From assembly GCA_033297075.1 (NCBI GenBank), contig MU858326.1, positions 1 to 31,299 on the forward strand: 31,299 bases of DNA. Direction: 5' to 3'. Shown piece after piece: positions 1 to 8,791 of this stretch. Every line of letters starts with the position of its first letter. Position 1 is the stretch's first letter. The DNA is from Rhypophila decipiens. Its lineage: Eukaryota; Ascomycota; Sordariomycetes; Sordariales; Naviculisporaceae. The notes under the pieces are model-generated. The model worked only from the letters and a program-made list of their open reading frames with translations, did not search any database and was not told the DNA's origin. Both the position numbers and the translations under genes were made by a program.

Positions 1-1161
1 CTTGAGATCGGCGAACTCATCTTTGGCGTCGGCCAGTGCATTGGCGTTTCCATATTGTTCAGTCAGGTGCTTGATCAGCTTGTCAACGGTGTCCAAGCGA
101 TCAGGATGGGTGTCGTCCAGATACGGAAGAAGATCCTCCGCAGCTTTTCCGCCAAGTCGGGACTCGATGTATCCGCATTTCATTCTCTCAGTCGGGAAAT
201 GATCGGTATTGTTGTCAAGCTTGTTGAGAAGCATGCGTCGGAAATATTCGAATACGACGGTGTCCTTGTCTTTTTGATTATAGAAGATGGGCGGGTCGGC
301 TTGCTTGACACTCTTCGAATTTGTCGTAGTGCTGGTAGAAGGTGCAGCTCCGCCAGCAGCGCTTCCACCTGGAGGAACTGAGCCTGTGCGAGCCAGAGCT
401 CTAAGTTCTTGAGTCATGTCAACAATGTCGTTGCGCAGGGACATGTTTTCGCGTTCCTTGTCGTCGAAATCCTTCTGGACTTGCTTGAGTTCGTCCATCA
501 AGGCCTGGATTTGCTCATTGTTGCCTTGCTCTGCGGCATCATGGAATGCTTCGGTGTCCCTGTTCATGGCTTGTTCACCCAAATGTTTGCCCCATTCCAG
601 GAGGACTTTCTGGTTGTGGGTAGACGAGATAAGGATTTTGTGCATTGCAAGCATGTTGTCGGTGAGCGCAATGTTCATCAGGAATCTGAGCTTGATCTCA
701 ATGAACAGAGCCTCTGGATCGGTCGCATATAGCTGGGAGAATACCTGAAAATCGACAAGCCCCTTGTAGGTGATGCCATCCTTACCAATTTTGGTGAGGG
801 ATTGGTAAGGGAAGCTGGGAGCAAACTTCGCATGGTTTGCGGCGTACTGCTTTGTCGCATCGTTGACTTCATTGAAAAGTTGAGAAGTGATGTAGTTGTA
901 CATCCATTGTCCCTCGTCGGTCTCAATGAAGTTCTTCTTAAACGTCTCGTAGTTCCAGACATTCTCAGATGTGTCGCCGAGTTCGTCATCCTGGTCGTCC
1001 AGTGTCGCAGTCTGTGCTCCAGGGTTGTCGATGGTACGAAACTCGTCGGCAACGATGCTGTGGCGAGTCCGAGCGCGCTTTGTCGCATTGGGCAAGCCGG
1101 ACAAGTAATCGTCGTGGTCGTACTCGACTTCCGATTGGGCGGTTGCGATAGACTTAGCCAT
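1..1161 (-). CDS. Gag-like retrotransposon protein, N-terminal part (runs off the left edge)
   Basis: An open frame of 387 codons reads leftward from the ATG at 1161-1159 to base 1 with no stop. An in-frame TGA lies upstream of the ATG, so this is the first possible start. The N-terminal third is acidic and has no recognised domain. A charged, probably coiled-coil stretch follows (about residues 215-260), then a Ser/Thr/Gly/Ala-rich linker. The last 90 residues (FEYFRRMLLNKL..., IESRLGGKAAEDLLPYL, LIKHLTEQYGNANALADAK) have the pattern of the retrotransposon gag capsid domain of Ty3/gypsy-type fungal elements. Capsid, nucleocapsid and pol would lie left of the window. I found no convincing LTR or primer-binding site in 1162-1418. 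The frame is intact, so the element may be young or domesticated. The gag assignment rests on pattern only. Confidence 0.7.
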   Translation of the reverse strand, partial: MAKSIATAQSEVEYDHDDYLSGLPNATKRARTRHSIVADEFRTIDNPGAQTATLDDQDDELGDTSENVWNYETFKKNFIETDEGQWMYNYITSQLFNEVNDATKQYAANHAKFAPSFPYQSLTKIGKDGITYKGLVDFQVFSQLYATDPEALFIEIKLRFLMNIALTDNMLAMHKILISSTHNQKVLLEWGKHLGEQAMNRDTEAFHDAAEQGNNEQIQALMDELKQVQKDFDDKERENMSLRNDIVDMTQELRALARTGSVPPGGSAAGGAAPSTSTTTNSKSVKQADPPIFYNQKDKDTVVFEYFRRMLLNKLDNNTDHFPTERMKCGYIESRLGGKAAEDLLPYLDDTHPDRLDTVDKLIKHLTEQYGNANALADAKDEFADLK

Positions 1162-1418
1162 GGCTGCGGCTTTGAATGGTGTAATGTCGCGAAGTCGGTT
1201 TGTAGAGTCGTGGGTCAATTCAATTCGTGTAATTCAAGTCGTTCAATTGGAGTATTATTTTACCTCTCCAGGTTAGTGTGAAGTCGGTCTTACTTTTGTC
1301 ACAATCACCAAGTACGAAGGGTCAACGCGCCAACGAATACTGTAGTATTGTACTGAAAAAGTAAGACGAAGAAGAAAGGAAGGAAAAGATCAATCCAGCG
1401 ATCGCGGCCGTGGGGTAA

Positions 1419-1818
1419 ATGGCCAACGGTTGGCTGTGCAGCCCCATGGCTGGCGGACTGCCAGTTGGCTGCAGGTGCCAAGCGAATCTCGTGACAAACC
1501 AACCATACCACCATCAGCCACACAACACTCAGCCACACTACGGTCAGCCTTACCACAATCAGCTGAACCACTACCAGCCACCCCATTACCAGCCTTACCA
1601 GAACCAGCCACACCTGAGCCAGCCTCACCAGATCTCGCCCAACCAGATCCACCCCGCCGGCTCCGTTAGTCCGAAGGCTCTCCCGTGCTCACGATGCATT
1701 AAACTTCAGATCAAGTGTACCTATAAGTACCCCGATGCCGCCAATTCAGCCTGCGGAACAATGCTATAAGCGTGGCTGGCCGCACCGGTGTGTGCCCGGC
1801 ATGACCTCAGCTCCTTAA
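1419..1818 (+). pseudogene. Frameshifted Zn2Cys6 (fungal-type) zinc-cluster protein with a QP-rich repeat
   Basis: The ATG at 1419 follows an in-frame TAA. The frame encodes a short leader and a Gln/Pro/His/Tyr-rich pentapeptide repeat. It then reads PCSRCIKLQIKCTYKY and stops at TAA 1767-1769, just after the fourth cysteine. Dropping one A from the AACAA run near 1758-1762 continues into a second frame with Q-C-Y-K-R-G-W-P-H-R-C-V-P-G and ends at TAA 1816-1818. Across both frames the cysteine spacing is C-x2-C-x6-C-x11-C-x2-C-x8-C, a complete GAL4-type binuclear zinc cluster. No dimerisation or activation region follows. It is best read as a truncated, frameshifted transcription-factor fragment next to a retroelement. 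A sequencing error at the A run is the main alternative. Confidence 0.6.
1500..1649 (+). repeat. 15-bp tandem repeat (CAGCC-headed) encoding pentapeptides QPxxx
   Basis: CAGCC or a close variant recurs every 15 bp: ten units from 1500 to 1649, with only the third to fifth codons varying. In the plus frame these read QPYHH, QPHNT, QPHYG, QPYHN, QLNHY, QPPHY, QPYQN, QPHLS, QPHQI, SPNQI. The codon-length period and the Zn2Cys6 domain in the same frame just downstream suggest it was part of a protein. The antisense strand is also open but gives only a hydrophobic mirror repeat. Confidence 0.85.
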
Positions 1819-2329
1819 ACTCGATCCTATGTCTTATACCACATCATCCCAATGATCAGACGGCAACGAATAGGCCGCACAAGACTCTGGATGGCAGATA
1901 TATCGGAATAAAGGAGGACACTAGGTACTTATATAGCGAAAACAATATAACAAAAACAATATACATATTTTCCTCTGGTGTTTGTAGTGTGACGAGCGGT
2001 ATCTTTCCGTCGTATATGCTCCCCTCGGCTCCATCCCATATGCCTCCATTTTAAGAACAAAACAAGCCAACATTATGTGTTCCTTTTACGATAAACATGA
2101 TTCAGCCAGCCCACCGTGACACCAAGAAATAGAAGAACACCATGGGATGACCCATAAACCTAACAAATGCACATGGAAAAGAAAAATAGATGCAATGCCT
2201 AATGAATCAATAAAGAAGAGGAGAAAACAAGCCAAAACACCAATCATAACGTCGTCCAACCCGCTAAAAGAAACTGCACAAAATAACAAACACCATCCCA
2301 GAGCAAGTCACTTCATCACAATGCCCGGC
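1819..2329. other. Intergenic, AT-rich; presumed 3' flank of the histidine-phosphatase gene
   Basis: No convincing gene. The stretch holds A/T-rich runs around 1900-1970 and the downstream flank of the minus-strand gene that ends at 2330. Short ORFs here have no motifs. Confidence 0.6.
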
Positions 2330-4479
2330 CTAACTCCTCTCCGTCACGGTCCATCGTCTCTTGGACGAGCTGAGATCCCTAAGCGCATCTGCCTCGTCGA
2401 TAGGCTTTCTCTCTCTACCCCACAGACCACCACTGGAGATAGTATCCGCGCTCTCCGAGTCCTCAGTGGCCTCAAAGTACCCAATGATCTGACCCATGTC
2501 TGCCTTGGGCGTAATCATGTCTGCCGGCTTTGTCTTATCCCCCTCAGTTGGGGTCTTGAGCTCATCCAAGTCCAACCCCTTCACATCTGCCGATGGAAAG
2601 TCTGTCAGGTGTATACTAGCCAGGCTGTCACTTGAAACTTTGTCCAGGGCTGAGTCCGGCGTGGCGGGGGTCGCGTGCTTTTCGTGGCTGAAGTTCAGCA
2701 CCATGGCGTCTTCATCATCATCTTCCTCATCTTCGCGTGCTGAAATGGGAGTCCAGAGACCCATGGAGGGCGTGCGTTGCGGGAAGGTGAACCTGGTCTG
2801 GAACGATGTAACGCCACTGCCCACCGTGATGCCGCCTCCGGTCCTGGGGCTGTCGGTGTTTATATACGAAAATCTGGGTGTGGCGGCGGCACTCTTGCGG
2901 AGACTGCTCAATGCCGCGTTGGCCGATGCGGTCCTGCTCCCAGAACGGTCATCAAACGAAAAGTTGTTCAGAGAGGAGGAGACCGAGTAAGAGTGAACGC
3001 TCCTGGATCCATGTGTCAGCCCAGCATTTGATGGGGACCTTGAGGAGGATGGTGTCATGGCCATTGTTCGCAGGTGGTCAGTATTGGCGAACATTTTGAG
3101 ATCATAGAGCATGTGGACAGGAACCGACTCCTTGCCCTTTTCCGTAGTCCTCTCCAACGACGGTTTCCGGACAGCCATGGTGAGCGAGGCCATACCAACA
3201 TCCATAAGCACCGGTTGGTGGGTGATGGCACCGATCATGGCATTGCATCCGGCTCCGTGGGAAACCATTATAACAACAGCCTCTGTCTCTACATCATCCT
3301 CATCCTCGCTATCCAGCTCGTCCGAGCCGGCAGAACCCTTTCTGCCGTTTCTGATGGCCGTCTTGGTTACCATCTCGGTTGGGTTCTCTTCGGTCGAATA
3401 CCAGTCCACCAGTTCCTGAATTCCCTTGCGGAACCGTCGGTGCATATCCGTCCATTCTTCGGGGAAGGTCCCGCCATCTTCCCACTCCAAGGGGCTTCTG
3501 GTCGAGTCCCATTGGTAGTCGATATCGACACAAGCATCACGTGCATGGGCAACATAGCCAGGCGGAATTGTGTTGTTGCTGCTGACAGCATAGTGAGGAA
3601 TGGGAGCGACATAACCGCTCGCCTCACTAGAAGCAGATGTTGACCTCGTGGAAAAGTTGCTGGTGCTGCTAATGCTGGTTGACCTCGACAGAGGCTCCAG
3701 GTCGTCACTAAAGATAGATGCCTGACTAGAACGCCCCACTGGACTCCATAGGTGGCCTTGGGAGCTGGAAATGGAGCTGGAATGGACGTGATGGCTAAAG
3801 CTGGGGTAGTGGGTGTAATCCTCGCGTCTCAAGAGGTCTGCCTTGGCGCTGGCAAGCATCATGACCGACTCGGGAGGCGGGGTGATGAGTTCGTAGTAGC
3901 TAGGCGAGAGCCACTCGCCCAGAAAGGCGTCGAGACGGAGAACCGATTTGCGGATCATGGGTGCAGGTGATGGCTTGCTGATTGCCATGTTGGCATCTGT
4001 GAGGAAAGATGGCCTCGTGCGGGGGCTCAAGACAGGCGACTGCACCGAGAGGCGACGTTCGGCATCCGGGTCAGTGGGCCCGAAGGGGGTCGAATCCTGG
4101 GCCAGCCCAGCGCTGATGGCAACTGATGTCTGGATGCAACGCAAAAAAGGCGAGCTGTGAATAACGACCTTGTATCTCTTGCGCTTCCGCTTACCGGAGC
4201 CATCTCCCGCTTGTTTCTCAGCCAGCTCATCCTCACTGACTCGGTCGCGTATTAGAGAACCTATCCGGGCGCCAAGGTTCTTTGCTTGCTGCCAGCCGTT
4301 GTACGTGAGTGGTGGATCGTATGGAGTGGGAGACGAGAGGTGCCATTGCTTGTCCGCAGCGTCGAGTCGAATGCCGTGCCTGCGTGTCTGCGTTAGCTCA
4401 AAGCCTGGGAAGTCGACTATACTCGTGTGATTGGGGTTTCCCACCTCACGACAAATAGTAGAGCTGGTGGAAGTCCCAT
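2330..4479 (-). CDS. Phosphoglycerate mutase-like (histidine phosphatase superfamily) protein
   Basis: Two exons: 4479-4445 and 4379-2330, with a 65-bp intron 4444-4380 (branch point GCTAAC, acceptor CGCAG), giving 694 residues. This start is preferred because splicing creates the N-terminal motif LLFVVRHGIRLD expected of the family. The unspliced frame reading to 4555 lacks it. R12-H13-G14 holds the phosphorylated histidine. HSSPFLRC at about 86-93 is the second conserved segment, and VSHGAG with H386 is the second catalytic histidine. Long Ser-rich inserts (about 190-270) and an acidic linker before H386 separate the halves. The C-terminal 250 residues are low-complexity, Ser/Thr- and Asp/Glu-rich, and probably disordered. 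The family includes mutases, phosphatases and regulators, and the substrate cannot be told from sequence. Donor GTGGGA is weaker than usual. Confidence 0.88.
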
Positions 4480-6383
4480 CTCTGCTACCTTTGGCCTTTC
4501 GGCGTCCTCGACTGTTGGGCACAGGGTACAGTCGGCAATAGGAGACAGATGTCAAATGTCAAGGATGCCAAATGAGAGTTGGCTCTGGCGTTGGCGGTGT
4601 TTTAAAAGGGTCAAGGTGAGACCTGGACTCAAACGGTGACGTTTTTAGACGACCGAGCGGAAAGAGGCCGGATGTGTTTAATATTGCTGTGCAACGGAAT
4701 GTGAGCGTCCGATCAGTCCGTCGCGGCGAGACAGAGAGCCGAGGGCCGTGGCAGCACCAAGTTCCAGCGGCTGTGTTGTTTGACGGTTGCTGTGTACCGG
4801 CCTCTGCACAGTTCGGCTAGAGGAGTGGGCGTGTATTGGAATTTAGGTGGTGGTAGAAAAGAGGTCGTTGGTTACTTGCGTGACAGCTCGGAGGTTTTTC
4901 TGTGCACCTGTCTTGGACCGCGCCGCACTGGTTGAGGCGTTGATGTTAGCGGTAGGTGCAGGTAGCAAATGTCGTCAGTCGGCTCTTGTTGTTCAGACTA
5001 AAGGCGCGGCACTCGCGTGCATCGGGGCGATTGTGGCAGAAGGCGAGGCATTGCGCAAAAGTAGAGGCTCGGGACAGATGTGACGACGATGAATGGGTCG
5101 ATGGTGCTAACCGCGGGGATGACTGGTAATGGCGCCCCCAAGGTTGGTGAGAATTGATGCCTTGATGAATAGTCAAGACACAAAAAAGCGAGATTGGAAG
5201 AACAATGATGCACTCTTTTTGAGTTGATGTCCAGAGTGACCGGGCAAAGAACGAACAAGTGAGACCACTCCTCGTTCGATCCAGGCGGCGCGCACAGAAG
5301 AAACGGAGATCAAAGCTCACCCCCGTCACCCCCGTGCCTGCCTCACTTGTGACAGTGTCACCCCCTCACCCCTCAATCTGGCGTGCCCCTCACGCCAATT
5401 TCCCCCACTAGAGAAGGCTTATTAGAGGTGTTGCTTTCAGCTGTTTCGAAATAAGAGACGGGAAGTGGCCTATGGCGGGGAACGGAGCTCGCCCCCGACA
5501 AAGGCTCACCAAATGACGGCTCCAAGTGACTCTTTTTGGACCTCAATAGCGCAAAGCCTGGAATCAGTCGGGCAATGGCTGCAGCAGCCACAGCATAAGA
5601 ATAGCACTGTTCGGAAGCTACCTTGAAGTTGAACCTTCTTTGACGCCTTCTTCGACTTTAACAATTTCCTCAACACCTCCCAACCCTGTCTCCCGTGGAC
5701 CCCGTAATCCACACAATCCACATTGCATGCACATTGGCGTCACCCCCCGTCACATGGCGACAATGGAGGTTCCATTTCCGGCGCGTGACTCCCTGTCGTG
5801 GTTGCTGGAGTTTGGTTGTGCGACCGGCCCCTCATGAATTCTCGGTCCGCCAACGAAGCATCTGAAAACGGCCTGAAAACCCGCACGCAGCCGCTGTAAC
5901 TCAGCGGTTGATGGAATGTGGCATCCCCTGTGTGTAATCCGAATCTTATCCGTAACGGATCTTCGCGAGGCATCACTGAATTTTTGATGAGCGCTGATTT
6001 CGAGTTGTCTCCCCGTGGAGTCTCGGGAGTTTGGCCGAACACTTGTCAGGGGCAGCCTGGCAGGTGATCTGCCTTCTCCACCACATTCTGGGGCTGGAAC
6101 GCCAGAGCCGCAGCGCCTGCAGGACCCATCGTAGCTAACCCGATTCAGTGTAACCCCTGGATCAACGTCAACTTGGCAGTGTCGAAATCGCCAACAAGGA
6201 GATGACAAATGCCATCATCACCAAAAGGATTACCATTTCCTTGGTAACCGGCGACAGCATTTTTCTGACTACGACGGCGACGACGACAATGACGATAGTA
6301 GGGAGGCGATGAAAACAACATAACCATTCACTTCGACACATTCCTTTTACCAATATTCGATTTCCTTTTTGCGCAACCGAAAA
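4480..6383. other. Divergent promoter region between the histidine-phosphatase and GPI8 genes
   Basis: About 1.9 kb separates the two start codons. ORFs of 60-150 codons occur on both strands, but none has motifs, paired splice sites or a persuasive start. The region carries C-rich strings around 5318-5372 and 5737-5752 and long pyrimidine stretches typical of fungal promoters and leaders. No RNA gene was seen. Confidence 0.55.
5318..5375. repeat. Cluster of GTCACCCCC / TCACCCCT strings
   Basis: TCACCCCCGTCACCCCCGTG is followed closely by GTCACCCCCTCACCCCTC, and a related GTCACCCCCCGTCAC lies at about 5737-5752. The repeated C-rich boxes are a plausible regulatory cluster in the shared promoter. 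No specific factor is claimed. Confidence 0.35.
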
Positions 6384-7672
6384 ATGAAGCTGTCCGACGC
6401 CCTCCGTCTTCCGGTCCTTTTGGCCGCGACGCTCCTTACCCCCGCCGTCGTCGAGGCCGAACACACGAGCAATTGGGCAGTCTTGGTATCAACGTCGCGA
6501 TTCTGGTTCAATTACCGCCATCTTGCCAACGTGCTCTCCATCTACCGTACTGTCAAGCGACTCGGCATCCCTGACTCGCAGATCATCCTCATGCTCCCCG
6601 ACGACATGGCGTGCAACCCACGCAACGCCTTCCCGGGCACTGTCTACTCCAACGCCGACCGCGCCGTCGATCTCTACGGTGACAACATCGAGGTCGACTA
6701 CCGCGGCTACGAAGTCACGGTCGAGAACTTTATCCGCCTTTTGACTGACCGCGTTGGCGACGAGATGCCCAGAAGCAAGCGGCTGCTGACCGACGATCGG
6801 AGCAACATCCTGGTCTACATGACAGGGCATGGAGGCGCCGAGTTTCTCAAGTTTCAGGATGCCGAAGAAATCGGCGCGTTTGATCTTGCTGATGCGTTTG
6901 AGCAGATGTGGGAGAAGAAGAGGTGAGCCACACTTGCCCGCTTGGAATTTGCTATGATATACGGATATCTAACCACTGATCAATTCACAGATATCACGAA
7001 ATCCTCTTCATGATCGACACCTGCCAAGCCAACACCATGTACAGCAAGCTCTACTCGCCCAACATCATCGCGACCGGATCCTCAGAGCTCGACCAGTCCT
7101 CGTATTCCCACCACGCCGACAACGACGTCGGCGTCGCCGTCATCGACCGTTACACCTATTACAATCTTGAGTTCCTGGAAGCCGAGGTGCGCGACACGAG
7201 CAGCAAAAAGACTGTTGGGGACCTGTTTGACAGCTACTCGTACGAAAAGATCCACTCCAATGCTGGTGTGCGCTATGATTTGTTCCCCGGAGGCGCTGAG
7301 GCGGCCCGGAGTAGGTTGCTCACGGATTTCTTTGGCAATGTCCAGAACGTGGAAGTCGATGACGGGTCAGCCAAGAATTCCACCCTGGAGGAGGATTTGC
7401 TTGGTCTTAGTCGGACGATCGCAGCGCTGAGGAAGAAGGCTGACGAGGAGGATGCACTGGCGCCTGCTGCTGCCACCAGAAAAAAGATAACTACACCTCA
7501 GTCAGAAACAAAAGAAAATAAGACGGCGGCGTTAAGTAGCAAGAAACATAGTAGCCAGTTTGCGAAGCCGCTGACGGATGATAACTGGTGGACGAAGAAG
7601 ATCTTCGGGGCAACAGCTGTTGCTGGCTGTGCATTATTATGGGGGCTGGGATCTCTCCTGGAAGGAAAATAG
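6384..7672 (+). CDS. gpi8: GPI-anchor transamidase catalytic subunit (Gpi8/PIG-K, peptidase C13)
   Basis: Exons 6384-6922 and 6991-7672, with a 68-bp intron (GTGAGC...CACAG, branch TCTAAC), encode 406 residues, close to the 411 of yeast Gpi8. The enzyme acts in the ER lumen: it cuts the C-terminal signal of GPI-anchored precursors and transfers the protein to the GPI lipid. Residues 1-25 form a signal peptide. The C13 caspase-like domain follows, with the [20 protein letters not shown] start typical of Gpi8. Catalytic His149 lies in MTGHGG and Cys191 in MIDTCQAN; the intron falls between them. The C-terminus has a Lys/Ala-rich linker and one hydrophobic anchor (about 383-403, ending GSLLEGK). 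An in-frame TTG upstream was not used because the ATG at 6384 gives a clean signal peptide. Very secure. Confidence 0.97.
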
Positions 7673-7917
7673 GCACATTAACGGTAGCACTTAGCATTCT
7701 GGAGTTTTTGCTTGGGCTTCTCTATATCTCTCTTTTACTTTGTATGTAGCTTGCCGTTTTGTCACCTGGGCATCTTCCTGCTGCTGCAGCAAAGATAGCA
7801 AGCGCTTCTTTTGTTCTTGGAATTGCAACGTTCTTCAGCTATCAGGGTACCTCCCTTCCAGGTTACTTTAATACTTACTTTTATGTATCATGCCATGATA
7901 CCGTTGTATCTCCTCAG

Positions 7918-8047
7918 CTTGGAGAAAAGTCCAATGACAAAGTAGGCCTAGCGATTGTATGAAAGAAATACATAGTGGTCCCTTTCTGCATCCTTTGCGA
8001 TTTTAGCGGGAACTAGGCCTACTTTGTCGCTAGACCCTTTTTCCAAG
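7918..8047. repeat. 130-bp element with imperfect 34-35-bp inverted terminal arms
   Basis: The left arm (7918-7951) starts CTTGGAGAAAAG and ends GACAAAGTAGGCCTAG. The right arm (8013-8047) is its near-perfect reverse complement, CTAGGCCTACTTTGTC...CCAAG. The inner 16 bp match exactly and the outer part has a few mismatches. About 60 bp lie between the arms. It fits a MITE-like relic or a large stem-loop. No target-site duplication is obvious. Confidence 0.6.
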
Positions 8048-8366
8048 TTTAGTAGATATGTTAGGCATTTATTACTCCATTATAAGGCGTGCGCGAGTCT
8101 TATTATATGCGTGATATGATCTCGCTGGGGGTGTTATTACAGTCCCCTACGCGTAGTAGAGAAATCCACAACTCCTAGACAGGGAACTTTATACACCTTA
8201 TTCTTTATCATAATACGCCTCCAGGCCCTGCGGATCTGCACCAAATTCCGGTCATTTATTTTTCGCAGTGCCTGGCTTCATACATCCCGGGTCCATTTAG
8301 CTGTGAGTTTAACTCCTGGGCACCTTCCTGTATCGTTCAGGGTGGCCCTTTGGTTTGACCACTTCC

Positions 8367-8379
8367 GGGTTAGGGTTAG
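8367..8379 (+). repeat. Short telomere-like string GGGTTAGGGTTAG
   Basis: About two units of the TTAGGG repeat used at most fungal telomeres, inside the chromosome. It is too short to separate from chance. Confidence 0.3.
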
Positions 8380-8791
8380 ACGTGCGACGCAGCACTTGCA
8401 CTCATTTCTTCACACCTTGGTGGGGTCTGGTTTTCATCCCACCTCCGAACAAACATCACCAGAAATATTTCAGCAGCATTGATCCAAAAGATTCACTCGA
8501 ATGTGGCGAGATTAGTATCATCAAGTCGGCAGAATTTCACAGCATACATTTGAGTCTTTTTTCCCTTCCAGCTTTCTTGGTTGGACCCTTGATCATCAAT
8601 ACACAATGTTAACATTCCACATGATAAACCCCACGCCAAAAAAGCGGGACAAGTTAAAGGTGAGCGAGTGAGCGAGTCGCTTGGAGGAGTGATTCAAACA
8701 AGCACTGGAGTTGGATTACTCACTTTTTTCCACAACATTACATACTCGTCATCGATGTCTTCGTTTCATCTCATCCCCCTTGGCAATTCCA

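Larger units (their letters stand above)
7673..8791. other. Intergenic with a small inverted-repeat element
   Basis: No gene seen. The first 250 bp is probably the GPI8 3' flank. About 7860-8260 is AT-rich and contains the inverted repeat listed separately. The rest is the upstream flank of the TFIIIC gene. Confidence 0.55.

Noticed and set aside
4480..4555. Extended unspliced reading of the histidine-phosphatase frame up to 4555
   Set aside because: It lacks the family N-terminus; a 65-bp intron and the ATG at 4479 give LLFVVRHG exactly.
5750..6208. 152-codon minus-strand ORF upstream of GPI8
   Set aside because: Arg/Ser-rich translation of promoter DNA with no motif.
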